Assembly: GCA_027405735.1 (NCBI GenBank)
Contig: JAPEHQ010000002.1
Span: forward strand, 992,001 to 1,056,000
DNA length: 64,000 nucleotides
From: Mucor racemosus
Lineage: Eukaryota > Mucoromycota > Mucoromycetes > Mucorales > Mucoraceae
Reading direction: 5' to 3'
Translations under genes and position numbers: made by a program
In this document: piece after piece, positions 46,937-59,099 of the stretch
Layout of the letters: every line of letters starts with the position of its first letter
Numbering within the stretch: position 1 is the stretch's first letter
Notes under the pieces: model-generated
Database searches by the model: none
Told to the model about the DNA's origin: nothing
Seen by the model: the letters and a program-made list of their open reading frames with translations, nothing else

Positions 46937-49145
46937 AATTTGTAATTGATGTTTAATTTTCAACGAAATTAAGCGAGAAAAAAGGAAATGGGTGGACAAA
47001 GTAGAATGATTAGCCTTTTTATAACTTTCATTAAAAAAAAAAAAGATTATCAATCTATTCTACTACACCGAAGCTTCGCTTCTATGATTGCCTTTTTAGT
47101 GCTCAGTTTCAAAATGAAGGCCGAAAGATAGGGACCAACATTGTTTACCTAGTTCTTTTAAACTGAATGTAAGACATCATTTGTTGTGTTGTACTATGTA
47201 AGCGATCCAGTAATATGATGTATTTTTTCCAGGCTCTTCCGAGGATTCATATTAAAGAAACTAGTGACAAATGTTGAATGTGGAGTTGAAACTGTTTTGT
47301 TAAAATGCTACTATCATTTCAATATATTCTGCTTCACAGAACATTTTTTTTTACAATAATACAAATCCATGATAAATATTACATAATAGAAATTTATCCG
47401 GTTCGTATGGAATGCCAGACTCCCACCTGATAAATGTGTTGTTTATTAATAACAACAAACCTACATTTTAGAAATTTTTGAGTTCCATTATTTAGGTACA
47501 TTTGCAGCTGGATTATTCCGCGGCAAGGTAAAAACCAAGTCTAACAATCGTATACGCTCTAATTTAAAATATGCGGGTCATCTTTTCATGATTTGACACT
47601 TTAAGAATCTGTATGTCCCCCACATAAAATTTAAACTACATGCTGGTGTAACGACATATCCATGATTCCACTTAATCCTTCAATCTTAGAATGACTAATC
47701 AAACGTGTCGTGACTCCAGAATAACTGTGAATCATAATTACAGTACTCATTGCCACCCCAATAAAGCTTGGTTTACTTTGCCGTTGCTTGTGTTCTATTA
47801 TACATGTATACGTAAACAGAGCTAGCATCAGAAATTATGTCCAATATGTTTTTATGAAATGCATTCTAATACCGTGATATGAGCTAAACATAGGGATTCA
47901 TAGGTATTGCCTCATTTTGAAAGGCTTCAATACAAGCGATTCAAGGATATATATATATATAACAGCTCTAAAGTTCAGCATATCTAAAATTAAATACATG
48001 CTCGATTTTCTCGTTGATAAATATGTAATTCTACATATTTTATTAGCATGTATTTTACTAAATCTTCAGCAGGGAAGTCAAAATGAACATTAATTTTTGC
48101 TCAAAAAAAGAGAAAACAAACCAATTGCATATAGATCCAAAGATTCCAATGATGAATTCATTCTGTGTTCATCTCCTTACGAAAAGCAAGCATGAATCAA
48201 CGGTTACCATATCAATCAACGACAAAAAAACTAGCTTTGCGGAGCTCCAAAACCTAAAATCAGACGAGTTCATTTTTCGTTCGTTTTTGACGATTTTGAA
48301 AAAAATAATGTTTCAAGGATTTTTACGTTCCCAATCGTATATGTAGCATAACTTTTGACTCTAACAAAATCAATAGTATCCAAAAATTTCTACTGAATCC
48401 TATTATTTTTTTTATAACTTTTCTCACATAAAAGAGTTGTATTTCAAATATAAAAAAAAGCAGTTTTTTGGACAAAAGTCAAAAAATTCAGTAAGAGAAA
48501 CGCAATTAAACATTTTCAGACAAAGGAATGCTTTGCTACGATTATTTAGTATCAATATATACCATAGTAAAAAGTGCCATTTTTGGAGTTTAAATTGCGA
48601 TTTTCTTAAAAATGGCATTTTCCATGAGGGATACCTCATGGAAAATCATCGAAAAATGAAATACGTTCAAAATCCACAAAAACTTATCAGGATATTTCTA
48701 ATAAACGAGGGCAATCTTCTGATGCAATTCTGAGCATCAGGAAGTGCTTAAATCTATCAAAATGCGCTCTTTAAAGTACTGATTTGTGCGATTCCAGTGG
48801 AACATCGATCATTTACGTAGCACAATCCACCAAAAAGGGGTATAAAAAAACCAAATAAAGCGATTTTTATCATTATAAAATGACGTTACAAAGTGAGTCT
48901 ATCAAATAATTTCGATATGAACCTTCATATTATCTAAAAAGGCGGCCGTTTAGAGTTGGATTATTTGATATCACGCTTCGAGAATTGAATATAAAAAGTA
49001 ATGTGATTGCATGAATAATACGTATTTTGTAACACCAAATAGTTTTGTGACATTGTACCACTCATAACAAACAGTAGTAAATATTTAGTAAGTATTAAAA
49101 AAGGTGCGAAATTTGTTTATTTTACACTTTTTCATAAATATTGTA
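46937..49145. other. Intergenic with dispersed repeat and palindrome
   Basis: 2.2 kb. Aminotransferase promoter at the left. From about 48060 to 48780 the sequence has the look of the AT-rich repeat families (open frame 48083-48346 has no family) and contains the 30-bp palindrome at 48617-48646. Nothing else seen. Confidence 0.5.
48617..48646. repeat. 30-bp near-perfect palindrome (ATTTTCCATGAGG)
   Basis: Arms ATTTTCCATGAGG and CCTCATGGAAAAT around GATA; same word as the perfect palindrome at 5185-5212. Confidence 0.9.
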
Positions 49146-51334
49146 ATGTTCCGAAAGTTGATCGTCAAACGAAATTATCACCATAATTTCACAGATATTG
49201 CAGATGGTCGACGGGTAGTGGACTTGTTGCGCAAAAGGTACGAGCAAAAAAAATTACAGCATATTGATGCAGCCGAGAAAGACAAAGCAACCATTTTTTC
49301 AATGAATACATTGAAACGGCATAAATGGGATAAAAAAGCCTGTATAAATGCTCAAGCAGAAGACATTTGTGGGTTTGGATATACATCTCCAAATGAAGTG
49401 TAAGATACAATGTTTGTGCATGCGTGTTTCTTGTTTCTGATTGATTACATAAATATAGCTTTATCAATAATGAGCTAAATCTGGGCAATATCAAAGTTTA
49501 TGGTTTTGATTACGATGCAAGTATATAGATAAACATCTTGCGCTATCTACAGAATCTAACCCTATCCAGTGCATATATAGTATACGTTAGCTAATTACAC
49601 AAATAATCTATCATTAACAATATATAATTCATTACGAGATATCATTGTGGATGTAATGAGATATCCCAGACAAATTAAAGGTAAAAAGAAAAAATAAAAG
49701 AAAAATAGCGTATATATGGTTGTATGCATTTACTGAAATAGCTTTACTAGACTTTCAATTTGATCCTGATTTCGCTATTCGAGGTCTTCATTATGGTATG
49801 CCATGGCAGTGTGTGAATAATCCAGACTACAATATACTAAACTTTAATTGTGGAAAAAGACTTTAATAATGGTTGGTTAATGAAGATAGACAATATGGCA
49901 AATATACAATTGAATACAGTCCATGGTAAATCTTGTTGCTTTTTGAAATCCTGGCCTTTATTAATTGATATATACAATTAGTGGGAAGAGAACCTATCAA
50001 TAACATTGAGGAAATCATGCAAGTTCATAAAGGAAGACACATTTCACCCGACTACTTGAGAAACAATATGTTTCAATTAAATGATCTATTTTCTATACCA
50101 CAAGCATGTCTAATTAGCGATTTAGTTCAATATTTTCGAGACCATAATATGAAGTAAGCAATATTACATACAAAATTTGATAGGGATTGCTAATATTCGT
50201 TTTGTTTAAGCTTTCATCCTCGCTATCTATCGGATGACGTTAGTACAGCTGCTCGTATCTTGCACACAGGTGCTCATGGCATTGGAGGAACATTACACAT
50301 TGATGTTATGAAAGACATGTCTTGCTATCTGGAGAGAGCGCCAAAATTAGTTGGATATCTTGAAAACCTTCGTAAAAGAGGAAAAAAGACATTTCTATTA
50401 ACAAATAGTACCAATGCATTCATATCAAAAGGAATGAGCTATCTCACCTCAAGTGATGATTGGAGAGATTTGTTTGATTGTGTAATTGTGTCTGCTAGAA
50501 AACCAGAGTTTTATAAATCACATCGCCCATTTCGGAGAGTCCAAGAACCTAATTGGGATAAAGTAGATGCGTTTGAACCGGGCGAGATATATCAAGGTGG
50601 TAATATGAAGGATTTTGCTAAATTAACAGGGTGGACAGGGTAAATTTACTGTGGAGTTTCATGCACATGAACAAATTGATTGATTATTCGAATAAAAAAA
50701 AAATAGAGGAAAAGTGCTTTATTTTGGGGACCATGTATTTTCTGATCTCGTAGATGCATCAATGCAACATGGCTGGCATACAGTAAGTATATCAAGTAGA
50801 AATAATAGCCATTTACTGTATATACCTACAATTTTTAATGTAGGGAGCAATTATCCATGAACTTGCAGAGGAAATTGAGATCAGAAACCAACCTTCTTAT
50901 AGACATTCTCTTTCTTGGTTGTTGCAGCTTGAAAAATTGTTGAACGAAGCACAATCGTGGCGCAAGGATTATCATATCGATGATTTGGATTCTATTATTT
51001 CCGAGTGGAGAGAAGAGAGAAAGCAAGTGAGGATCAAATTAAAGACAGCATTCAATCACTCATTTGGTAGTGTATTCAGAACATATCAAAACCCTTCATT
51101 TTTTGCAAACAAAATTAGGAAATTTGCAGACATTTACATGTCCAATGTTACTAATTTAGATAGACTTGATCTGGATTATGTATTTTATCCAAATAGAACA
51201 TATCTTCCACAGTAAGTTATGTATTCATTTGCAGGAAATTAAGGTCAGAATGCTAATAGTTCCTTGTTTCTAGTGAGAAAAAAATCGAAGAAATCATCGA
51301 TACTGCAGGAGATAAAATGAATGAATATCTTTAA
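49146..51334 (+). CDS. NT5DC2/3-type HAD 5'-nucleotidase-like protein, GC-AG intron
   Basis: Ten exons sum to 546 codons, 545 aa: 49146-49399, 49459-49516, 49581-49680, 49742-49795, 49860-49925, 49982-50153, 50211-50639, 50707-50782, 50844-51211, 51274-51334. The HAD nucleophile motif is VYGFDYDYTLANY (D-x-D-x-T), split by intron 2, which uses a GCAAGT donor. Other motifs: motif [10 protein letters not shown], and motif [13 protein letters not shown]. Blocks [29 protein letters not shown] and [13 protein letters not shown] match the IMP-GMP-type 5'-nucleotidase family (cN-II/NT5DC). The N-terminus [13 protein letters not shown] is basic and free of acids, suggesting mitochondria, as for NT5DC2/3. 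Catalytic substrates of the NT5DC branch are not established. Confidence 0.9.
49517..49580 (+). other. GC-AG intron
   Basis: 64-bp intron with donor GAT/GCAAGT and acceptor ATATATAG. Only this cut keeps phase and rebuilds the HAD D-x-D-x-T motif; the nearby GT (GCAA/GTATAT) gives a stop after six codons. Confidence 0.85.
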
Positions 51335-51776
51335 TAAAATTATAACCACATGCTACGATGAATTGCATAAAATGCTACGTAAACAAGTAATTCGCAATAT
51401 TATCTGGTTAGTGATTAAGACTCAGAAACCGTAATTTGATGCAAAAACTAAGCAAATTGCTTTTTTTTTGCAATAAAAACATATATCAAAAATACTAGCA
51501 AATATTTTGACATCTCATTATCATTTTTGATTATAATATATCTTATTCAATTGTGTCTTTTTTTGCTTCTAAAAATCCTTTGAAAACTAGTACTTTTGTC
51601 CGCAATGCTGATGATGTGCGGAACATTTTACACACAAACGAATGCCGCTCGCGCTTTTTCACGTCCATAACCATGTATATGAAATGATACGTGTTTAAAA
51701 CTACTTGTGACTGTAGCGATATCCTAAATACAACAACAATTCATTGTATTACATTCTTTTTACCTTATTTATTATT
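51335..51776. other. Intergenic between NT5DC-like gene and Sld2
   Basis: 442 bp, AT-rich. It holds a CGCTCGCGC word (about 51646-51654) that could contain an MCB-like cell-cycle element, but no clear ACGCGT is present. Confidence 0.4.
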
Positions 51777-53210
51777 ATGGACCAAGAAGAATTTAAAGCT
51801 TTGCAAAAGAGAGTTTTACGTACAAAGAAAGATCTTCGCAAATGGGAGGCTGTGTTCTCTCATAAGTATGGACGACAAGCTACCATTGAAGATATTAAGC
51901 AAAGGCCAAACATTGGTTAGTTGTTTCTTTTATGAAATCAATCAATAAATTCAAACAACTAATTAACCTGTGTAAATAGAGAAATTCTATAAAAAATATA
52001 ATCATTTGAAAAGAGAGTTAAAGAAAGCGACTGATTCTAATCAGATGGAAGATATTTCCAGTCAAATTTCATCAATTCCTGACTTCCTTGATAGTCAAGA
52101 AATTTCTTCTTCTCAACAACAACAACGTAGAGAATCAGTCGAGTATGTGAAATCACCTAGTCAATCTGGATCAAGGATAAATCAATACTTTCACCATGAA
52201 AATCGTGAAGATTGCCTTAAAGTTAGACGATTATCTGAAGTTGAAGACATGAAAATGGCCATAGCAACATCTAGTTCGACAAGTACAGCCACAAGTAATG
52301 GTGGTGATAGAGTATTAACTGAGGATGAAGCATTTTGGTTGGGTGTTACACCTATTAGTGCTTCACAGCCATTACCAACTATTGCTCAAGAAGACGCTTC
52401 ATCTCCTACATATTCTACAACTTCATCATCTACTCAACCTCCTCGTCTCAAGTTGGGTGGTTCACAACCTAAAAAGAATCAAAGAATGTCTAAAACAAAT
52501 CCATTTCAACGTAGACAAAGACTTGTTCAACAGCAGTTGAAAATTGAACAACAACAATCTAAACAACATTTAGAAGCAGAAGAGCAACAAAGACAGCAGC
52601 AACCACAAGTGTCACTTAGTCAAACTACTGCTTCTCTCATGGATATTTCAGATGATGAAGGTGATGATATGAATGGCATAGAGATTGTGAATCACGAGGA
52701 AAATCCGTTTAGAAATTATGACCCCTCCTTATTTCACTGGGAAGATCCTACATTCTCTGTTGGTCCTGGCTTCTTTGGAAGTTCAAAAGCTTGTACATCA
52801 TTTATGGTCCCGATTCTTAATGAACCTTCAAGAAGAGATAGAATATTGAGAAAGATTGAAAAGGGTACATTAGGTGAAGTATTAGAGGAAAACCAAGCAA
52901 TTGAAGATGAATTGGATGAAGAAATTCGACAGTTTATAATTCTTAATAATATCGACAATCCTCATGTAAGTTGTTTTTGGGGGTGAATCGTATTTTTATT
53001 ATTTCTAATGCTTTTATTATAGAGCCTTGAATCAGCACTTCAACCTATTGATGATAATTTATTAAATACACCAGAATATGTATATAAAAAGAGACCACTT
53101 CAAAAGAGACAAACCAAGTTATTTAAAAGTAAGTAATTGTGATAAACCTGAATCAAATTGGATCAAATACTGATGCATTTAAACTAGTGAAATTTGTCGA
53201 AACTCGATAA
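51777..53210 (+). CDS. SLD2: DNA replication regulator Sld2 (RecQL4 N-terminus homologue)
   Basis: Four exons (51777-51915, 51980-52965, 53023-53128, 53188-53210) sum to 418 codons, 417 aa. The N-terminus TKKDLRKWEAVFSHKYGRQA, then TIEDIKQRPNIEKFYKKYNHLK, is the conserved Sld2/RecQL4 helix-turn signature. Sld2 is phosphorylated by S-CDK and then binds Dpb11 to load CMG helicase at origins. Fitting this, the middle is disordered and has Ser/Thr-Pro sites (KSPSQ, VTPIS, SSPTY). The C-terminus KKRPLQKRQTKLFKMKF resembles the KRTTRR-x-x-MRP tail of the family. The last 7 codons come from a 23-nt exon reached by a GTAAGT intron; reading through instead stops 2 codons after the donor. It is neighbour to no other replication gene except the Abp2-like gene 8 kb away. 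Confidence 0.85.
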
Positions 53211-53873
53211 ACGCCACACCCGCATACACAACATGATATCTAAAATTTACCCACATTACAAAACCCTTGATTGTACATTACATAAAATAAAGAATAATTA
53301 TTACAATAGTTTGTGCCATTTCTAATGCTCAAAAGTATCTCAAGTATCAGTAGATTTGATCTGCAACTTTATATATATATATATATATTTCGGAACGCAC
53401 TTCTCTCAAGCACTAATTGTAATCATTGGCAATGTCTTGGTAAAGCAGAGATTGCTGATAAGGTCTGATCCGGCTAGCTCTTGTTATTTCGTAGAAGGCA
53501 ATCAAAAGTAACTCAAAAGCAACTTTGTTCAAGCTATGGCCTCTTTTCAGAAATCGACATTGAAATTGTTATTTCAATTTTTGTAGAAACTTTTGGACTA
53601 GTAGACAACTCATTTGTTTCAATCAATTCGTTACAAGCTTTAATTTAGCATGAAGAATTGACTATTACAATTTTAATATTTTTTATCATTCATGTTGTTT
53701 AATCACATTGTCCAAGTTTACGCCCATTTTGCATAAATTCTTATGATTGGACATTTAATTTAAAAGAGAATAAACATGGGTTGATTTTTATTTAAATATC
53801 ATATACAAATGCAAAAAAAAAAAAGGTAAGAATATAGTACAGGGTATACAATAATTGACAATATTTGCTGCAA
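53211..53873. other. Intergenic with repeat fragment
   Basis: Contains a TA run (53373-53389) and, at 53310-53360, words similar to 1005-1060. No gene seen. Confidence 0.5.
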
Positions 53874-54182
53874 TTATTGAGATCTTATTTGACGCAAAAT
53901 AGCGTAACCTTCAATGCCTCTTCTGGCATTAGCAAAAGTATTTCTTTCAACAATAATATCTTGTTGTGGATTATCAATAATAGCTTGTTCAGGTTCAGTT
54001 AAAAAAATATGACCTAATGAAGCAGGCATTTGATGAGATTCTCTCATAGCAGAACGATCATAATCATTTGAACTATGAGTATAAAATACAGTTTCGTTTT
54101 CTCCAAAACTAACAGATTTTGAAGAACAAGATGAGCAAGTAGAAGAAGTAGAAGAAGATGATTCACGTCTAACAAGAGGCAT
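53874..54182 (-). CDS. Small fungal protein with VSF...YTHS..DYDRS motif, unknown function
   Basis: Single exon of 102 aa. A Ser/Thr/Cys-rich start (ESSSSTSSTCSSCSS) leads to KSVSFGENETVFYTHSSNDYDRS. I believe this kind of motif recurs in fungal proteins; the KSVSF part also resembles the RVxF docking motif for protein phosphatase 1, so a regulatory-subunit role is possible but speculative. The C-terminal half (NTFANARRGIEGYAILRQIR) is helical. No signal peptide or membrane segment. Start at 54182 is the only ATG before the motif. Confidence 0.65.
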   Translation of the reverse strand: MPLVRRESSSSTSSTCSSCSSKSVSFGENETVFYTHSSNDYDRSAMRESHQMPASLGHIFLTEPEQAIIDNPQQDIIVERNTFANARRGIEGYAILRQIRSQ

Positions 54183-54850
54183 TGCGATAAAAGTATTTGT
54201 ATAGGATAGAAGAAAGCGTTTCCAATAGAGGGAAAAAGTAGTTTAATTCAAAAGCATGATTTTATATTGCTTTTTTTCCCAAGCAGTGTGGGTATTTTCA
54301 TAAAGAGTTTTCTATTTTATATTGGAGTAAATTATGTGGAACAAACATTCAACTCGTTTCATCAGGAGACTTTTTGCATTAAAAAGCCAGGTGGTAAATG
54401 TTTGACAGAAATCGGGAAGAAAATCAATAAATACTGTTATGACCTTATGTTAATTTGTCCACATGAAGGAGGGGTCTACAAGCAAAGAATACACTTGTCT
54501 TTTTGACATGTTCTACACATAACTCTACTAAACATTTGCTTTTCCCTACTTTATATTCTACAATTACTATACTCTCAGACAATCAAAGTTTAATTGGTTC
54601 CAGTCAGTAAGTATCTCCCCACATATGGGGTTCCGTGGTTTTCATTCAAAATCCCTGGCTATGTACAAAAAGGTCCAATAAAATACAATTATGATGTGTG
54701 GTACGTACTATATAGAAACAAATAGCTTTATTAAAAGAGATCAATTGGAATATATGAGACATTATATGGAACGAATTGAATCCACTCAAAACAAAATTTT
54801 CCTAATATGATTGATTTCCAGTAAGTTTTCCGCATAAATTTTCTCATTTA
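54183..54850. other. Intergenic
   Basis: About 670 bp. An open frame on + (54267-54506) has a few Cys but no family; nothing else seen. Confidence 0.4.
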
Positions 54851-55336
54851 CTATTCATGTCGTTTTAAAGGGTAGATGTTGCGTCTTTTTCTAAATGATA
54901 TCTTGAATGTGTATATGAATTTATAATAAATCATTTGAATATATTTTAGAAATCTATGCTTCATTTTTCTTGTCATTTTGCCATGTTTCTTTTTTCTTTT
55001 TCTTTCTAACGGAATAATCGGTAAAGAACTCGTTGAAGGTGCTGGCGTGATCATTGGTATTGTAGTTGTAGCAATTGTTGCAACTACTGTGGAGCTGGGT
55101 TGTTGTGTCGCGGAGTTCATCATAGTATGGGGTACTGGCTGATGAAATAATCCGCAAATAATACATGCAGCTGGGTAGAATAATGGCTCATGATGGTAGT
55201 AATTTGCTGTTGTTTGTGTTGATACCGCTGTTGAATATGGAAATTCTGTCATATTAAAGTCTAAAGATATTGATGATGATGATGGCGACCACATTTGAAG
55301 ATTACTGGTAAATGGAGCATGTTTATAATGAGACAT
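54851..55336 (-). CDS. Hypothetical protein with C-terminal basic region
   Basis: Single exon of 161 aa from ATG 55336. The N-terminal half is Ser/Thr/Tyr-rich (SPSSSSISLDFNMTEFPYST). A CIICGLFHQPVPH stretch carries two Cys and two His. A Thr/Pro/Ser linker follows, then the tail is very basic with aromatic residues (KRKKKHGKMTRKMKHRFLKY, FKISFRKRRN), which could be a nuclear signal or a nucleic-acid/membrane surface. No family recognised. Codon pattern and compositional layering argue it is real, but it could be a fortuitous frame. Confidence 0.45.
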   Translation of the reverse strand: MSHYKHAPFTSNLQMWSPSSSSISLDFNMTEFPYSTAVSTQTTANYYHHEPLFYPAACIICGLFHQPVPHTMMNSATQQPSSTVVATIATTTIPMITPAPSTSSLPIIPLERKRKKKHGKMTRKMKHRFLKYIQMIYYKFIYTFKISFRKRRNIYPLKRHE

Positions 55337-55496
55337 GGTTATATAAGAAAACAAAAGAAAAAGGGGGAAGATTTCCCGAGAATAAAAAATAACCTTTATA
55401 TTATATACATAAAACTAACAAAACGACGATGATATTCCTAATGCATAAAACCCCCGTTCTGTTGTAAATATTATATTTATTTGTTAAACACAATGT
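55337..55496. other. Short intergenic spacer
   Basis: Promoter of the 54851-55336 gene and 3' end of the ENT gene; nothing distinct. Confidence 0.4.
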
Positions 55497-57096
55497 TTAA
55501 ACCATCCATCTAGCTATAAAACTTAATGATCCACCAATAGCTAATCCGACTACAAGTGAAAAACTCATTACACTACCCACTAAAGATTTCTCGTGAGCCG
55601 ATTTAATTGACTCTAATTGTGGTGCTGCCATCATAGCCAAACTACAAATCCATCCATTGCTGACAGCAAATATCCAAATCAAAACAAAATAAACAAAATC
55701 ACTATTGATAAGCACGGGCAATCTTCGTTGTTCCGATACAATCACGTTACACATCAAAAATAAAGGAATAAACACCGTACGCAAAGTGCTCAATAGCACA
55801 AGATATTTAACTTGGAATATTTGGAACAAACTCGACACTGGCATCATTCGACCAACCCAATCGCCAACATTAAATAACAAAAAGTGGAATGCTACAAAAA
55901 TATCATCATCAAAAAAGCGGCCCCCTTTCTCTGTAACACTGTTTTGCGGTCTCCTGACTGATTTGATCAAAGCTGTAATTGAAGGGAATAGCATGAGTGT
56001 AATAATAAAAATATATCCAACAGTAAGGATTAATCCACGCAATTTACGAACAATAGATACAATGCTGACTGGTTCGCTTGCAACGGGATGATGTTGCTCT
56101 ATCAAAACATCTTCCTCTACTCTAATAACTTCATTGCGAGCATTCATTTGGCGACGATAGAATGGTAATCGTACTACTACAACTCGGCCTACCAAGGCAG
56201 CTGCTGTAATCAAAAAGGCAGATAAGAAATACAAAAATGCAGATCGACTAATAGATGATTCATCGGGAGTATCATTTGTATTTCCAGCTAATGCACTAAC
56301 GATAGATGAAACAGCTACAATTACACCTGCGATACCTTGGCCACTATCATAATTTATCAGCGTACACATTTAAAATACAAACGTTTATAAAAGATACCTA
56401 AGCACTGCCTGCATATACATGGGCGGTAATTGACTAGCTTCACTAAATACTGAATTTTGAAAGAAACTTGTTGTTGCACCAGTCAAAACAATCAACGCCA
56501 TGATAAACCAAAAATATCCTACACCTTCTATATGAGTCTCTACTGTTATAGCAAGTATGCCGAATACAATCGTATTGATGAATATGGATATAAAAGAATC
56601 GATATGATAGGCTGACTTGAACAGTTCGTAATGTGATTAATTTAATGTTTTACCAACATGTTGTACATATTTTACCTTGTTTTGCATGTACAAAATAAGC
56701 ACAAATGTCATCAAATTTGTAATTGTGAAATACGTGGAGAAATAATTTTGAAACTTTTCTTCGTATGGAGTTCCTGCAAATCGTCTTGCAAAGTATTCAG
56801 AAGCAGTAATAAACACTAGTAAGTTTGTTTAATATTCAATTTGCTAAGCAACGAATCTGTCTCTATAGCTACCATTCCATGGTAACAACATGGCAACACC
56901 ATAAATAAAATAAATCTGTAAAGTAAAAGGAGAAAAGTCAATTAATCTGTATATCCTGTTAGCTGATAGACACATTTACCCAATATACAAGCTTATATTT
57001 GTCTTCAAGTCCATCATCTTCGACTGATCTTGCCTCTATTAAACGTGCTCTTTCTTCTTCTGTGCCTCCTTTTCTTAGTTTTAGTGAATCAAACAT
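55497..57096 (-). CDS. Equilibrative nucleoside transporter (ENT/SLC29 family)
   Basis: Five exons (56980-57096, 56873-56915, 56676-56815, 56398-56615, 55497-56343) sum to 455 codons, 454 aa, with about 11 hydrophobic segments, the ENT number. Family motifs: IYFIYGVAMLLPWNG in TM1, the NSVFSEASQLPPMYMQAV stretch before TM5, GQGIAGVIV in TM5, a charged central loop (about 240-285), FHFLLFNVGDWVGR in the middle of the C-half (FN-x-x-D-x-x-GR motif) and GSVMSFSLVVGLAIGG in the last TM region. ENTs carry purine and pyrimidine nucleosides down gradient; yeast Fun26 is vacuolar, others are plasma membrane. The short acidic N-terminus (RARLIEARSVEDDG) may hold sorting signals. The location is not determined. 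Confidence 0.93.
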
Positions 57097-58284
57097 GTCG
57101 ATAAGAAAAAGAAGAAAATATGTAAACTATGGTTGGGTATTTATATAAACAAAAAGAACGGAAATAATCAGAACAATAAAGTTTCCCCTATTTGGTAACA
57201 TTCAAATCATGATACAACCTTTGAAAATGTTCGCGTGACTCGTCACGGTAATACTACGATGGATCCAATGGTAATGAAAGCATGAATTGCAAAACTAGAG
57301 GAGCTGGATTGATGTAATATGTGTATTTATGTTATCTCCATTTCATAAGATAAGGCAATTCCGAGGAATACATTGCAGTAGTATGATAAGTCCCATGTTG
57401 ATATTAAGGGGTAATATGGATTATCAACAGTTACATACATTCATTCTTATTCAAATTACCACATGTTACTATATAAGTCTGCTTGTTTGAGCCCCTCTTT
57501 TGCGTGCTCTGTTTGAGCATGCAACCATGATACGGACGAATACCATTAATGATTTGTGTTTTCCTTATTTTATTTGATCTCCTTTCATTTACTCATAGGT
57601 CTGTTGATGTAGATGTAGATGTTGATAAATTTCATACTTTAATGACTGTGGGAAGAATTTTAAGGATGGTTATTGATTACCCCACAAAATATCGAAACAA
57701 ATATTACCTGCACAAATAAAAAGTGATTTGTCGTAGTACTTTATATCAACTTGTTGGCTTAAAAGTAGCTGTGCATAATACATCGTGTAGTACCGTACCA
57801 AGATTGTCAACTAAAGGTTGTTAATAGCCCATCATAACCCTGGATTAATTTCAAAAAAAAATCTTCTAACGTATTCATATATGTAAATCTTTTTACTGCA
57901 AAAATATGTTTTGTGGCCAATAATCAAGCTCACAGTTTGATTTATCAATTATATACACCATCACATATCCATGTTTTCTGAAAAACAGAAAGTCAGCTAG
58001 TACATGATGTCGTATAGGCATGGGTAGATACTACAAGTATATCTGATATCAGCTTGCATAAATTATTGTGCATTCGGTAAATTTAAACAAAAAGTTTATT
58101 ACCTGCTGTTCACGCCCACTAACGTCAGTAAACTCATCGGTTCTCGCCAAATATGGATCCAAATAAGCTCCTGTTGCAATGGTAAGTACGTCTAGTGCTA
58201 ATCCACAGAATTGCAAAAAGATTCAGCCTCCCCGAGTTGCTGTGAAAATAGAGAAATCAAAACTCGTACTTGTTTAAACTACAT

Positions 58285-59050
58285 CTGAGGATCTCAATGT
58301 CAAATTAATATAAAAGGCCATAATTTTATGTTTAAATAAACGATATCTTGTTTTTATTATTCAATTGAAGAACTGATTCATTACTCATTCTCTTTTAATT
58401 GTATTCTTTTTGAAGTATTATTTATTAAACCTGAAAATATATGACAGAATGGGTGAATATAAATGTATAAAGCAAAGCTTGCTTTTGAATCAAAGTATTA
58501 ATTATTCTGATCAACATCAATAGGTTCAAAAAATATAGTTAAGTGCAATCATTGCTACTAAATTGCATAATTTGATATACAGAAAACTCTTGATGCATTT
58601 GTTCTTTTTTTTTGACAATGCTACAAATCATCGTTCAATATGACTGAATATTAATGAATCAGGGAAAATGTAACCGGTAAAAAACTGATGCCCAATGTAC
58701 ATCTACCAGGTCAAGATTGATAAAAAGTGCATTCATTGTGTAGTGGAAATTGCAACATTTTGATGGATAGAAATTACAGGAGCAAGATGTTGTGTTTTCC
58801 TCAGGATTTTTAAAAGGGTTTAAAGCACACTTCATCAAAGTTACTTACATGTTAAATACTCACCATATGTTATTACTATCATCTTGTTTTTTATTTAATA
58901 GCTGTATTATTAAAAATCAAGCTTTTCATAGCTTATATCAAGGACAATGGGATGTTTCTGATTTTAGATTGACATTTATCATAAGGCGCGCTGATGGTAC
59001 GTTCGATACTATTGTGGATAGAACAGTCAATTTAATTTATGGGATTTGTT
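58285..59050 (+). repeat. Direct repeat R1, copy 1
   Basis: About 765 bp, starting ACATCTGAGGATCTCAATGT, nearly identical to 63243-64000 in the same orientation. Contains an 86-codon open frame (58792-59052; QGQWDVSDFRLTFIIRRADG) that also exists, with changes, in copy 2. Family unknown. Confidence 0.85.
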
Positions 59051-59099
59051 GAATTCAAATACAGAGGAACTATTTTTAGGTACTTCAGTTGGTTTTCTA

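Noticed and set aside
48083..48346. 87-codon + frame as a gene
   Set aside because: Lies in AT-rich repeat-like DNA, has no recognisable motif and no homologue-like features; left as part of the intergenic repeat.
55705..56091. 128-codon + frame
   Set aside because: Antisense to the hydrophobic core of the ENT transporter.
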